Shown here: positions 46,129 to 57,815 of the stretch, piece by piece
How the letters are laid out: every line of letters starts with the position of its first letter
Position numbering within the stretch: position 1 is the stretch's first letter
Assembly: GCF_020037015.1 (NCBI RefSeq)
Contig: NZ_JAIQDE010000005.1
Coordinates: 305,254 to 369,253 of the forward strand
DNA from: Corallococcus sp. AS-1-6
GTDB lineage: Bacteria > Myxococcota > Myxococcia > Myxococcales > Myxococcaceae
Length of the DNA: 64,000 bases
Reading direction: 5' to 3'
The notes under the pieces: generated by a model
Database searches by the model: none
What the model was told of the DNA's origin: nothing
Seen by the model: the letters and a program-made list of their open reading frames with translations, nothing else
Translations under genes and position numbers: made by a program

Positions 46129-49100
46129 CGCCCCGCCGCCGCCGCGCGGCCCACGCCAGCGCGCCCAGCCCGAACGCCGTCACGCCCGAGCCCCCGCCGG
46201 AGCACCCGCACCCTGACGTGGAGTCAGGCGGCGGCTCCGCGCGCGACACGACGACCTCGCGCAGCGACGCCGTGCCCGAGTACTTCGGCGGAGCCAGGAG
46301 CGCCGTGCGCACCACGTACGTGAGCTTCGCCGTCGAGCCCGCGGGCAGCGGCACCGGCTCCACCGCGAAGTGCTGCGCGGACGCCTCCGCCGGCGTCACC
46401 GGCCGGCCATTCAACGTCACGCTCTGGGGCACCCACTGCGCGCCCGTGACGGTCTCCTGGTAGCGGATGGAGCTCACGTCGCAGGCGGTGTCGTTGCGCA
46501 GCGTCACCGTGACGCCCACCTGGCCGGCGTTGATGCCCTCGCCCGTCTCCGTGCGCCGCTCCACCGTCACGAAGGGCCGCGCGCCGATGCGCACCGAGTG
46601 CTCGCGCGCCGCCCCGCTGGCGCCCTCGCCCACGGCCGACACGTTCAGCGTGACGAGCTCACCCACCAGGGACTCCAACTGCGTGTCCACCGTGGCCAGC
46701 GACACCGAGTCCCCCTCGGCGACGAGCGGCTCCAGCTCCGGCCCTCCGCCACGGGCCCACGTCAGGTCCACCGCCGAGCACGCCCCTTCCGGGATCGTCT
46801 GGCGCAGCGTGCCCCGGGCGCCCACGCCGCAGGTGGCGATGAGCTCACCGCTCAGCTCGCCCAGCACCACGTCGCGCGCCAGGCGGGAGAAGTCCGTCGT
46901 CGCCTCCGGCGCCATGACGGCGCCCTCGGCCAGGGCCTCGTGCACGCGCGCCCGCACGGTGTAGTGGGCGCTGCCGCACGTGGGGGGCAGGTCCAGCGCG
47001 AAGTCGCCTCCGCCGCCGGTGGACGTCCACGTGTCGAACACCTTGCCGGGGTCGGCCGGGTCCTCCAGCGTCACCACCGTGGTGAGGGGGCGCATGCCCG
47101 TGCAGTTGAGCGGCGGATCCGTCTTCACGTGGCCGCGCAGCATGCGCTCCTCCGCGGGGGCCAGCTCCACCAGGGTCCTCACCGATTCCAGGGGCACCCA
47201 GCGCGGCTTCACCGCGACCTCCACGTCGGACGCGGGGCTGTCGAGCGCGAAGCCGTCCACGGTGATGCGGTTGAAGGCGCGCAGCTTCAGCTTCAGGGTG
47301 TCCACGCACGTCGCCCCCGCGAGCAGCACGGAGTTGCCCTCGGTGGGGTCCTGTCCCACGGGATGACGGTCGTTCCCCTGGAGCGCCGTCACCGACACGT
47401 TCGCGGGGTTCTCCAGGACGGACCAGAACGTGGACACTGGCGGCAGCCCTGGCGTCCCGGGAGAGCCTCCGCACAGGTGGGTCGCCTGGGGAATCAAGGC
47501 CGCGCCGGAGAAGACGTCACGCGCGGCGCTGCTGAACGGGGCCTCGGGGGGGCCCCACGGATGGAGTCGAACCGGGACGGTCGTGGACGGGGACTCCAGC
47601 TCGCCGTCGCTCGCGCGCACCGCGTAGTCGAAGGCGGCCGTGCCCGGCATGCAGCGGTCCTCCCGGGTGGAGGGAGGCGTGAACGTGGCCACGCCCGCCT
47701 TCGCGTCCAGCCTGGGTGCCCCGGCGGGCGTCGTCCACGTGTAGCTGACGGGCTCGCAGCCGGTGGCGCCGCGCGTGGCGGTGAAGGTGCCGGAGGGCCC
47801 TCCCATGAAGAAGTCGTTGCCGTCCTCCGCGTTGACGGCCACCTGGGGCGCGCCCGGCTTCACGGTGTGGTTCAGCACCAGCGACACCGCCTTCGGCGTG
47901 TCGTGCGCGAGCAGGCCGTCCGAAGCCACCACGTCCAGGAACGACGTCTGGGACGCGCAGATGCCCGAGGGCGCGGTGAGCGTCAGCTTGAGCCCGCTGT
48001 CCTCGCGCGAGTCGAGCGGTGACGGGACGACGGTGATGGGGCTGCCCGGCGCGCGCACCGTGGCCGACAGCCGCACGGCGTCGCCGTCCGGATCGCGCAG
48101 CTTGAGCTGCACGTCCTGGGTCGTCCCCTCGTCGACGCTGATGCTGGCGGGCAGCTCGCTCACGGTGGGTGGGCTCGCGTTGCGGTAGATGAGGACGTTC
48201 TGCGCGGGCCCGTCGAGGATGGCGACGCAGTAGGACGCGTCCGCGCAGGCCATCCGCGAAGCGGAGTGGGTGATGCCCGCGGGCAGCTCCGTGTTCTGCC
48301 GCCAGAACGTGCCCGGGAGCGCGGGCGGAACCACCGGCTCCGCGCTGTACGCCGCCACCTTGCCGTCCGACTTCTGCTTGAGCAGCAGCAGCCCGAAGCC
48401 CGTCCCCGCGCTGGAGCCGCTCGCCACGTCGAGCGCGAGCGCGTCGACCGAACCCGGCGCCAGCAGGATGGGATCGAACGGATAGGTGGAGCCGCCCAGC
48501 GTGCCCCGGAACAGCCCCGAATCGTTGCCGAAGAACGCGAGCGGCTGATCCGCCACCGGGCCCGGCAGCAGGGCCACGCTGCGGGCCCAGTTCGGAGCGG
48601 CGATGCCCGTGGCGATGTAGGACACCGCGCCCGTGCCCCGGTACCAGAGGAAGTTCGCCTTGGTCGCGGAGACGGAGAACAGCGCCTGGGGGAGCCCATC
48701 CGACTGGGGAGGCAGCACCGCGAGCTGCGGCTGGGCGCCCAGGTCCGTCGGCGGGGTCGTCAGGGTGCCCCACTCGGCCGTGCCCTCCTTCGGGAGGAGC
48801 GAGCTGCGGAACTGCGGCGTCTGCAAGGGCCCCTCGGCGGCGACGGCGTAGCCCACGCCCGCGTCCGCCGTGACGCGCACGGCGCGCACCGCGTAGTCGT
48901 TGCCGTCGTCGGGGAACAGGCGCTTGCCGTCATCCGTGGGGGAGCAGCCGCCCACGCTCTGGAGCGTCCCGTCCAGACGGATGCCCACCACGCAGTTGGC
49001 CCCGCGCAGGAAGCTGCCCGCCATGCCCACGTTCACGGTCGTCACGACGCCATCGCGCGACACGTAGAGCTGGCCGTCGGTCGCCACGGCGAAGAAGCCG

Positions 49101-49216
49101 GGCCGGAAGACGGTCACGTCCCTCGGGGTCCCCGCCTGGGTCTGGATGTAGGTCCACTCCGCGCGAGCCGCTCCCGCGCACAACCCCATCCCCAGGATGA
49201 TCCACCCGACTCGCAC
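46112..49216 (-). CDS. Large MYXO-CTERM surface protein with Ig/cadherin-like domains
   Basis: A 1034-residue exported protein: signal peptide GWIILGMGLCAGAARA, a propeller-like N-terminal region (about 20-340), then beta-sandwich domains. The latter include a cadherin/Big-like run near 345-560 (ISVDEGTTQDVQLKLRDPDGD) and a DUF11-like domain near 880-985. The end is a MYXO-CTERM tail (TSGCGCSGGGSG, hydrophobic stretch, RRRRGVRARS). The start is GTG. It is third in an operon with the giant outer-membrane protein and the Ig protein, so the three likely make one surface structure. Confidence 0.8.
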   Translation of the reverse strand: MRVGWIILGMGLCAGAARAEWTYIQTQAGTPRDVTVFRPGFFAVATDGQLYVSRDGVVTTVNVGMAGSFLRGANCVVGIRLDGTLQSVGGCSPTDDGKRLFPDDGNDYAVRAVRVTADAGVGYAVAAEGPLQTPQFRSSLLPKEGTAEWGTLTTPPTDLGAQPQLAVLPPQSDGLPQALFSVSATKANFLWYRGTGAVSYIATGIAAPNWARSVALLPGPVADQPLAFFGNDSGLFRGTLGGSTYPFDPILLAPGSVDALALDVASGSSAGTGFGLLLLKQKSDGKVAAYSAEPVVPPALPGTFWRQNTELPAGITHSASRMACADASYCVAILDGPAQNVLIYRNASPPTVSELPASISVDEGTTQDVQLKLRDPDGDAVRLSATVRAPGSPITVVPSPLDSREDSGLKLTLTAPSGICASQTSFLDVVASDGLLAHDTPKAVSLVLNHTVKPGAPQVAVNAEDGNDFFMGGPSGTFTATRGATGCEPVSYTWTTPAGAPRLDAKAGVATFTPPSTREDRCMPGTAAFDYAVRASDGELESPSTTVPVRLHPWGPPEAPFSSAARDVFSGAALIPQATHLCGGSPGTPGLPPVSTFWSVLENPANVSVTALQGNDRHPVGQDPTEGNSVLLAGATCVDTLKLKLRAFNRITVDGFALDSPASDVEVAVKPRWVPLESVRTLVELAPAEERMLRGHVKTDPPLNCTGMRPLTTVVTLEDPADPGKVFDTWTSTGGGGDFALDLPPTCGSAHYTVRARVHEALAEGAVMAPEATTDFSRLARDVVLGELSGELIATCGVGARGTLRQTIPEGACSAVDLTWARGGGPELEPLVAEGDSVSLATVDTQLESLVGELVTLNVSAVGEGASGAAREHSVRIGARPFVTVERRTETGEGINAGQVGVTVTLRNDTACDVSSIRYQETVTGAQWVPQSVTLNGRPVTPAEASAQHFAVEPVPLPAGSTAKLTYVVRTALLAPPKYSGTASLREVVVSRAEPPPDSTSGCGCSGGGSGVTAFGLGALAWAARRRRGVRARS

Positions 49217-49240
49217 GTTCGACGTCCCTCCGCCCGGCGC

Positions 49241-52200
49241 CTACCAGGCCACTTCCGCCCGGAGATAGAGGCGATCCGGAGCATGGTCCGATTCGGCCTC
49301 CAGACCCAAACCGCTGAAGCCCAGGACGGTGTACCCCAGGGCCACCCGCAGGCGCTCGTCCAGCCGGTAAGCCAGCTCGGGCCGGAGCGCCGTCAGTCCC
49401 TGGTCGTCCGCCGCCGACGTGCGCCGGGCCGCCTCCACCGCGACCTCCAGTCCGCCCAGCACCCGCACCGAGGGCCGCAGCGTGCCCGTCCACACCCAGC
49501 GCGCGGACTCGCCCAGGCTGGAGCGCCCGACGTGCAGGCCGGACGCCACGGAGAGCCGCTCGCCCAGCCGCACCGCCGGCATCAGCGACACCGTCTGGAG
49601 CACCCGGTCCCCGAAGGCGAAGCGGGCGCCCGGGGACAGCTCGCGCGTGAGGCCGTAGCGGGCCACCACCAGCCAGGGACCGGGCCGCCAGACGAGCGCC
49701 GCGAACCCCTCCGCGAACCGGGCCTCCAGCCCTTCCCGGCCCGCGGTGTGCGCGAAGTCCAGCCGTCCGGAGGCCGTCACGTCCTTCATCAACTGGCCCT
49801 CGGCGGCCAGCGCCAGCACCACCTGGGTGCGGTCCACCGGGCCCGAGCCGCCGCGCGCGGGCGTGCCCTCCTCGTGGCGCAGCTCGGCGCGCACGTCCGC
49901 GCGGAAGCGCTCGCGCAGCCACTGCGCGGACACGCTGGCCACGTCGCGCGTGAGGTCACTTTGGATGTCCAGCGGGTTGCGCACGCCGCGCTCGTAGCGG
50001 GCGCCCGCGCTGAAGCCGCTCTGTCCCGCCGCCCACTGGAAGCCCACGGCGCGGGCCCGCCGGATCGCCTGCGCGTCGTGCGCGCTCACGTCCTCCACGA
50101 ACACGGTGGTGCCGTCCCCGACCTCCGTGCGCGCGCCCGTCACCGCGCGGCCCGCGCCGAAGTCCGGACCGTCCACGTCCACGGAGTAGCCGCCGTAGTA
50201 CGTCTCGCGCCCGCGCCGCACGCGCGCGTCCAGCCAGGCCTGCGGGCCCAGCTCCGGGCCCCAGCCGCCCTTCACGCCCACGGACGCGTCGTTGTCCACC
50301 CTCACCTCCACGCCCGCGGAGGTGAACGTGTCGTTCATCCGGCCCGGGCCATCGCCGCGCTCGTGCAGCCGCTGCCGGTGGCCCGCGGACAGGGTGAGGC
50401 GGGGGCTCAGCGCGTAGTGCCCCGCCACGCCCAGGGACGTCCGGCCGCCCTCGAGCGCGTCGCCCTGGCCGGGCACCACCGTGGCGCGCAGCCAGCTATC
50501 GCGCAGCTCCAGGCGCACGCCGCCCTCGTCGCGCTCATAGGCCACGGCGGCGCCCAGCGTGCGGGCGCCGAAGGGCGTGTCCTCGAAGGGCAGGCGCGGA
50601 TCCGCGGAGCGCCGCTCGTCGCCCAGGAGCGTGAGCGCCACCGGGCCCACGGGCTGCGTCACGCGCAGGGACAGTTGCCGGAAGCGGGCCGCGTCCAGGT
50701 GCGCGCCGTCGGAGAAGCCCCGGGAACGTTCGCGCCACGCGGCGTCCACGGTGCCGCCATGGCCGGGCCCCAGCACGCCGGGACCGCTCAGGCGCAGGGT
50801 CACCGCGCCGCCGTGGTCGTCCCGCGAACCCGCAGGACGGAGGAAGGACAGGCCGCCGTCGTCCGACACGCCGAAGACGCTGGGCTCGACCGCGATGCCC
50901 CGGCTGCTCGCGGCCTCCGCGAGGAGCGAGTAGCCCCCCAGCCGCGTCTGGCCCCGCCCCGCCAGGAGCTGGAAGGGAGCCCCCAGCCGGCGCTCGCGCA
51001 CGGCGGACAGCCCGACGGTGGTGTCGCGCCAGCGCGCCCACGCCTCGCCACCCACCGAGTCGCGCGGATCTCCCGCGTGCAGCACGGCGTAGTCCACGAC
51101 GAGCACCGGCTCCGGCGCCTCGGTGAGCGCGTCCGTGCGCAGGAGCGCCGCGCCGGAGAGGAACGACAGCGGGCGCGCGAGGAGGATGCGGCCGGCGAGG
51201 TAGTCGATGTCGTAGTCGCGGCCCCGGACGAGGTGCTGTTCGCCCAGCGGCAGGCCGGTGACGCCGTCGCGCACCTCCACGCGCACCAGCTCGGAGCCCT
51301 CCGCCACGGTGCCGCCGCCCAGGTAGTAGAGGCTGCCGCCCGTGGCCCGCAGCTCCTCGTGCGCGGGCGTCGCGGCCAGGCCTCGCGTGGGGTCCACCAG
51401 CCCGCCGGCGAACGCGTCCAGGCCCACGCTCACGGGGCCCAGTTGCTCCGTCAGCTCCGCGTAGGGGCCGAAGAGCGGGCGGTGGTAGCGGCCCACCTCG
51501 CGGTCCTGCAGCAGCGCGCGGTAGGTGCCGAAGCCCGCGCGGCCGTACTGCTCGTGCCGGGCCTCCAGGCGCAGACGCCCCTCCGTGGGGTTCGGCGTGA
51601 GGGACACGGAAGTGTCGCCCCACTCCGCCGGAGCGAGGTCGGGGTCGGGCCAGCGGTCGAAGCGCTCGGGCCTCCGGGGACGCAGCCAGTCCGCGAGCGG
51701 CGCGTCGTCCAACTGGCGCAGGTCGGTGTCGGTGAGGTCCAGCTCGCCCACCACCTGCACGGGCCCCAGTTGGGCTTCGCCGTGGAGCGCGCCGCGCCCC
51801 CTCAACCGGAAGCCACCGCCCGCGGGCGCGATGCTGCCCTCCACGTCGAGCAGGCCCACGACGAAGGGCTGGGCACGCGCTTCGACGGACACCGTCACGG
51901 CGCTCGCGGGCTGGCCTGGCGGCGCCAGCGAGACGCGGACGGAGTTGCGCCCTGGCACGAGCCGCACGGGAAGGCGGACCTCGCCTTCGGGCCCCGCGAC
52001 GAGCTGGGTGTCGGGGGTCGACACCGCGGTGCCGGGGGCCACCTCCAGCCGCAGGAAGGTCTCTCCGGCGGGCAGCGGCGCGTCCGCGGAGAGCCCGCGC
52101 ACGGCGCCCAGGCGCGCCTTCTCCCGAGGGATGACGAGCCAGCCGCGCTCACCGCGCCGCACCACCTCGAAGGACTGCTGGGTGAACTCCACCGCGCCGC

Positions 52201-52870
52201 CCGGTGAGGTGGCGGTGATGGTGATGACGTTCGGGCCCGGCTGGAGCGGCACCGTCGCCAGCCACGCGCCGGAGTCCTCCACGGTCGCGTCCACGTCGCC
52301 CGCGCGGACCCGGTCGCCGGGCGAGGCCTGGCCGCTGATGAGGAAGCGCAGTCCGCCGTTGGCGGCGCGGGCCTCGGGGGGACGGGCGGGGGCGGCGGCG
52401 GGGGCCACGGGAGGCCGCGAGGGCGGCAGGCGCACGCAGAAGTCCTGGAGGACGGCGGCGCCCCAGGGCACCTCCACGGTCGCGACGCGGGGGAACACCT
52501 GGCTGGACGGCGGCAGGCTGCGCGGATCCACCTTCAGCGCGTGGCGGCCGGGGCGCAGGTGCGGGCCGCCGGACAGGTCCGGCACGCGCGAGTCCACGCC
52601 GGTGAGGTGGTAGCGGCCGAAGGCATCCGTGCGCACCTCACGGCCGGTGGCCAGCACCAGGCGCACGTCCCCGAGCCCGGGCTCGTCGGGTCCGCAGAGC
52701 CCGTCCGCGTCCACGTCCACGCAGACGCGCCCGGCGACGGTCGAGGCCTGGGTCGGGAGGTCCGACGACAGCGACTGCGCGGACGCCACGGACGCCGCCA
52801 GGAGCAGCGCGAGCAGGAAGCCCCCGCTCGCGCCTGGGAGCGCTGCCCTCCGCCACGCCCCCGCGCTCAA
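49241..52870 (-). CDS. Giant outer-membrane protein with SdrD-like N-terminus and C-terminal barrel-like region
   Basis: A 1209-residue exported protein. After the signal (GGFLLALLLAASVASA) comes an SdrD_B-like domain (about 45-115: VAGRVCVDVDADGLCGPDEPGLGDVRLVL), then Ig-like domains (about 170-340). The long C-terminal part (about 370-1209) alternates strands typical of outer-membrane barrels and ends in YLRAEVAW, a suitable terminal aromatic. The repeated yDIDYLAGRILL pattern resembles proteins paired with DUF11 or anchor proteins in Deltaproteobacteria. TTG start 52870 overlaps the preceding stop (TTGA). Candidate exporter or anchor of its operon partners. Confidence 0.75.
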   Translation of the reverse strand: MSAGAWRRAALPGASGGFLLALLLAASVASAQSLSSDLPTQASTVAGRVCVDVDADGLCGPDEPGLGDVRLVLATGREVRTDAFGRYHLTGVDSRVPDLSGGPHLRPGRHALKVDPRSLPPSSQVFPRVATVEVPWGAAVLQDFCVRLPPSRPPVAPAAAPARPPEARAANGGLRFLISGQASPGDRVRAGDVDATVEDSGAWLATVPLQPGPNVITITATSPGGAVEFTQQSFEVVRRGERGWLVIPREKARLGAVRGLSADAPLPAGETFLRLEVAPGTAVSTPDTQLVAGPEGEVRLPVRLVPGRNSVRVSLAPPGQPASAVTVSVEARAQPFVVGLLDVEGSIAPAGGGFRLRGRGALHGEAQLGPVQVVGELDLTDTDLRQLDDAPLADWLRPRRPERFDRWPDPDLAPAEWGDTSVSLTPNPTEGRLRLEARHEQYGRAGFGTYRALLQDREVGRYHRPLFGPYAELTEQLGPVSVGLDAFAGGLVDPTRGLAATPAHEELRATGGSLYYLGGGTVAEGSELVRVEVRDGVTGLPLGEQHLVRGRDYDIDYLAGRILLARPLSFLSGAALLRTDALTEAPEPVLVVDYAVLHAGDPRDSVGGEAWARWRDTTVGLSAVRERRLGAPFQLLAGRGQTRLGGYSLLAEAASSRGIAVEPSVFGVSDDGGLSFLRPAGSRDDHGGAVTLRLSGPGVLGPGHGGTVDAAWRERSRGFSDGAHLDAARFRQLSLRVTQPVGPVALTLLGDERRSADPRLPFEDTPFGARTLGAAVAYERDEGGVRLELRDSWLRATVVPGQGDALEGGRTSLGVAGHYALSPRLTLSAGHRQRLHERGDGPGRMNDTFTSAGVEVRVDNDASVGVKGGWGPELGPQAWLDARVRRGRETYYGGYSVDVDGPDFGAGRAVTGARTEVGDGTTVFVEDVSAHDAQAIRRARAVGFQWAAGQSGFSAGARYERGVRNPLDIQSDLTRDVASVSAQWLRERFRADVRAELRHEEGTPARGGSGPVDRTQVVLALAAEGQLMKDVTASGRLDFAHTAGREGLEARFAEGFAALVWRPGPWLVVARYGLTRELSPGARFAFGDRVLQTVSLMPAVRLGERLSVASGLHVGRSSLGESARWVWTGTLRPSVRVLGGLEVAVEAARRTSAADDQGLTALRPELAYRLDERLRVALGYTVLGFSGLGLEAESDHAPDRLYLRAEVAW

Positions 52871-54771
52871 GGCCGCACCTCTTCCACCGCCGTCACGCCG
52901 GTGCGCACGTCCGCCACGGACACGCTCACGGGGCCCTTCACGCCCTGCACCGTGAAGCGCGTGAGCCCGTCCTGCACGGACAGGTCACCGCGCTCGCCCT
53001 CCGACAGGGCGATGTGCACCGGGCGGTCCTTCAGCACCTGCCCGCTCGCGTCCTCCACCCAGCACGTCACCCGGGCGCCCTCCACGCGCACCCGCACGTT
53101 GACCGGCAGCGGCGGCGCCAGCTCCACGCGCTGCACGACGGGCGCGGGCACCAGCGGCGCGGAGTCCGGGAACACCGGCCCTTGCGGCCCCAGCACGTGC
53201 ACCGTGACGTCGAGCCCCGGCCACACGGCGTGCGACACGCGCAACGTGCCAGGCATCCGCCCCCCCAGGATGACCGTCCCGTCCTCCCCCGTGGAGCGGT
53301 TCAAGCCGTTCACCCGCAGCGGCTGACGGGGCACCGGCCAGCCCGCGAGGTCCACCACGCCCGCGACGAGCAGCGGTCCCCGAGCCCACACCGCGAGCCG
53401 CGCGGGCTCCGTCCCGACAGGACCGTACGCGGCCACCGTCACGTCCGTGCTCGCCCCCCACCCGCTCTCCGGAGCGGTCCACGGCACGGTGAACGTCCCC
53501 GGCGGGGACTCCACCGCCGGGCCGGGGGTCCCCAGGGGCGAAGTCACCACCACCTTCGCCTCCGGCCGGGGCTGTCCGGCCGCGTCCCGCGCCGTCACCA
53601 CCAGCCGCGCCACCGAGCCCGCGTGCACGAGCGGCTCGGGCAGCGACACCGTCACGTCGCGGACCGGGCCCTGCACCAGTTGCATCGGCAGCGACTCGCG
53701 CGAGCCCAGGCCCCGCTGCGGCCACGCCGCGTCGATGCGCTCATCCGCCGCGAGCGTGCGCGGCGCCGTGTAGCGCCACTCCAGCATGCCGTTCGCGTCG
53801 CGCTGGGGCCCCTCCAGCCGGCCGTACTTCGCCTTCGCCGTGACGCGCGCGTCGGCGACGGGCTGCCCCTTCGCATCGCTCGTCGCGCACAGGAGCCGGG
53901 CCTGGGACACGCCGTCCGCGGGCAGCCGCTGCGGGTTGAGCACGCACGCCAGGCCATCCGTGGGCGGCAACTGGAGGTCGATGCTGAGGCGCTCCACGTG
54001 GCCCGATTCGTCCTTCACCTCGCCCCGGGCCAGCGAGTAGCCGGGAGGCACCACCAGCGGCAGCACGAAGCGCCCTTGCGCGTCCACCGGCACGGGCCCG
54101 AAGCGCGTCCCCGCCACCTCCAGCGACACCTGGCCTCCGGGCTCGCTCTGGCCGGGCAGGTTCACCGACGTGGCCAGCGGCACGAGCAGCCGCCCGTACG
54201 CCCCGTGCACCGACTGCGGATGCGGCCACGCGGACAGCGCGACGAGGATGGCCGCCTCGGGCAGGCGCGTGGGGGGCAGCACGTACCGGGCGGTGTACGT
54301 GCCCGGCCCCGTGCGCTGGAGCCCCTCCACCTGCCCGGTGCTCGCGCGCAGCACCGGTGGCGCGCCGCTGTCATCCGGCGTCCCGTCCGGCCGGAGCCGC
54401 TTCACGGTGAGCGTCGCCTCCGTGTCGCGCCCCTTCACCGGCAGCGCGGGCTCCAGCGACAGCTCCATGCGGCTCGCGGGCGGCCCCACGTCATAGCGGG
54501 CCTGGGCCTCCTCGCCGTCGCCCTTCACGCGCACCACCACCTCGCGCGCCCGGGCCTGGGGCACGACGACGTAGGTGCGCAGCGGAGGGGACTCCGGTCC
54601 GGGCTTGAGCTCCGCGCCCTCCGCCGTCACCGACGACGGGGTGAACGCCACCGGTTGTCCCCCGGCGTCCCGGCGCACCACCGCGACCGTGAAGCCCTCG
54701 GGCGGCACGGGCGCGTCCGGGCCGAGCAGCTCCAGCGAAGCCGCCCAGACCGGGGCACAAACCAAGACCAT
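52867..54771 (-). CDS. Ig-like (invasin-type) domain surface protein
   Basis: A 634-residue protein of repeated bacterial Ig/invasin-type domains. Examples are LTVKRLRPDGTPDDSGAPPVLRA, LPADGVSQARLLCATSDAKGQPV and VARLVVTARDAAGQPRPEAKVVV, with carboxypeptidase-regulatory-like strands near the end. The first ATG (54771) leaves only a short signal (MVLVCAPVWAA). Reading back to an in-frame CTG at 54795 gives LERLLLSAMVLVCAPVWAA, a much better signal peptide, so a CTG start is likely. It is first of three coupled genes. The role is probably structural. Confidence 0.7.
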   Translation of the reverse strand: MVLVCAPVWAASLELLGPDAPVPPEGFTVAVVRRDAGGQPVAFTPSSVTAEGAELKPGPESPPLRTYVVVPQARAREVVVRVKGDGEEAQARYDVGPPASRMELSLEPALPVKGRDTEATLTVKRLRPDGTPDDSGAPPVLRASTGQVEGLQRTGPGTYTARYVLPPTRLPEAAILVALSAWPHPQSVHGAYGRLLVPLATSVNLPGQSEPGGQVSLEVAGTRFGPVPVDAQGRFVLPLVVPPGYSLARGEVKDESGHVERLSIDLQLPPTDGLACVLNPQRLPADGVSQARLLCATSDAKGQPVADARVTAKAKYGRLEGPQRDANGMLEWRYTAPRTLAADERIDAAWPQRGLGSRESLPMQLVQGPVRDVTVSLPEPLVHAGSVARLVVTARDAAGQPRPEAKVVVTSPLGTPGPAVESPPGTFTVPWTAPESGWGASTDVTVAAYGPVGTEPARLAVWARGPLLVAGVVDLAGWPVPRQPLRVNGLNRSTGEDGTVILGGRMPGTLRVSHAVWPGLDVTVHVLGPQGPVFPDSAPLVPAPVVQRVELAPPLPVNVRVRVEGARVTCWVEDASGQVLKDRPVHIALSEGERGDLSVQDGLTRFTVQGVKGPVSVSVADVRTGVTAVEEVRP

Positions 54772-54902
54772 CGCGGAGAGCAGGAGACGTTCCAGGGCTT
54801 CCCGACTCTACAAGGCCCTCCGCCGGGACTGCACCACTTTGGTAGTGCTGGCCGTGCGAAGGGCCCCTGCGTCGAACCCGCGGACACCTCCAGCATCCCA
54901 CC

Positions 54903-54953
54903 CCACCCGGCGGGTGGGCCCGCGCCTGGACGACCCGCGGGCCCGCCGGGTGG
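54903..54953 (-). terminator. Hairpin downstream of the FecR-type gene
   Basis: A long GC stem: ccacccggcggg plus ggcccgcg on one side pairs with cgcgggcccgccgggtgg on the other, around a loop of about 10 bases with a two-base bulge. It begins 2 bases after the stop at 54955. It separates this gene from the surface operon. Confidence 0.6.
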
Positions 54954-54954
54954 A

Positions 54955-55944
54955 TCAGGGCGAGGTGCCGCCGACGCGCTCCTGGAAGACGTTCGTATCG
55001 ACCTTGAGCGTCCCCGGCTTCTTCGGCGGGGGCGTGTCCAGGACCAGCTCGCGCTGCTCCTCCTGGCGCGCGCCGCCCACCCCCACGGCGCTCACATGGA
55101 CGGTGTTCTTGCCCTTCTCGAGGGGGACGCCGAGCTTGAAGTTCCCCTCTTCATCCGTCAGCACGCTGGCGCCGTTCACCGTCACGCGGCTGCCGGGAAC
55201 CGTGCTGCCGGAGATGGCGACCTCCTGCGTGCGCTGCGTCCTGCCCTTGGGCCACTGCATCTTCAGGAACACGCTGCTGGGGATGGGGGCGGGCTCGGTG
55301 GGGGCCTTGCCGGGGCGGACGATGGACTGCTGGCCGGCGCGGACGATGACGAACCGGCCTTCCTTGCCGGTCAGCTTCACGTCGCCCTCGCGCGTGCCCA
55401 CGCTCACGGTGCCCTTGCCGTTGTTGCTCATGGTGAAGGTACCCTGCGAGGTGCTGGCCTCCGCGTCGCCGTTCTTCGCCTTCAGGATGAAGGTGTGGCG
55501 GACGTTGGGCCGGCCTCGCACGGTGGCGGTGGCGAGGCCGCTGCCCAGCATCACCTTGGACAGCTCGTTCGAGATCTCCTCCACGGAGATCTCCGTGTCG
55601 GCCTCCATGCGCAGCTCCACGGACTCGCCGTTGAGCACCACCGCCCAGGAGCCGCGACCGGTGCGCACCACGTCCGTGGGCCGCAGCGGCATGTCCTTGC
55701 GCGCGGGCTCCCAGGCCCCGGCCTCGCCGTGCTTCACCTCCACGGTCCCCTCGAAGGAGCTCAGCACCAGCTCCACCGCCTTCTTGACCTCCACCGGCGC
55801 GGCGGCGCGGGGCGGCGCGGGGGGCGGCAGCGGCGCGGGGGGCTCCCGCAGGAAGACGAACCAGCCCACCGGCAGCGCGGCCAGGATGAGCACGAGCCCG
55901 GCGAGGAACGGAGCCTGTCGCCTGCGAGAGGAGGGAGCGGCCAT
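54955..55944 (-). CDS. FecR-domain membrane-anchored protein
   Basis: A 329-residue protein. One membrane helix (FLAGLVLILAALPVGWFVFL) and a Pro/Ala linker precede a FecR-like domain (about 55-200: GTVEVKHGEAGAWEPARKDMPLRPTDVVRTGRGSWAVVL...GTREGDVKLTGKEGRFVIVRAG). A C-terminal Ig-like domain follows (about 230-310: VAISGSTVPGSRVTVNGASVLTDEEGNF). It lies upstream of the surface operon on the same strand and may be an envelope accessory. No sigma factor gene adjoins, so a classical FecR signalling role is unlikely. Confidence 0.75.
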   Translation of the reverse strand: MAAPSSRRRQAPFLAGLVLILAALPVGWFVFLREPPAPLPPPAPPRAAAPVEVKKAVELVLSSFEGTVEVKHGEAGAWEPARKDMPLRPTDVVRTGRGSWAVVLNGESVELRMEADTEISVEEISNELSKVMLGSGLATATVRGRPNVRHTFILKAKNGDAEASTSQGTFTMSNNGKGTVSVGTREGDVKLTGKEGRFVIVRAGQQSIVRPGKAPTEPAPIPSSVFLKMQWPKGRTQRTQEVAISGSTVPGSRVTVNGASVLTDEEGNFKLGVPLEKGKNTVHVSAVGVGGARQEEQRELVLDTPPPKKPGTLKVDTNVFQERVGGTSP

Positions 55945-55976
55945 GCGAAGGTCCTAGCTACCACACGCCGCGGGCT

Positions 55977-57811
<1,835 letters not shown>

Positions 57812-57815
<4 letters not shown>

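Noticed and set aside
48266..52207. A 1313-codon open frame on the plus strand
   Set aside because: It lies antisense to the surface-protein genes, is low-complexity Arg/His/Gly/Ala-rich sequence and has no family features. This is the usual GC-skew shadow. The same holds for long antisense frames at 12677-15868, 53014-56850 and 57923-61612.
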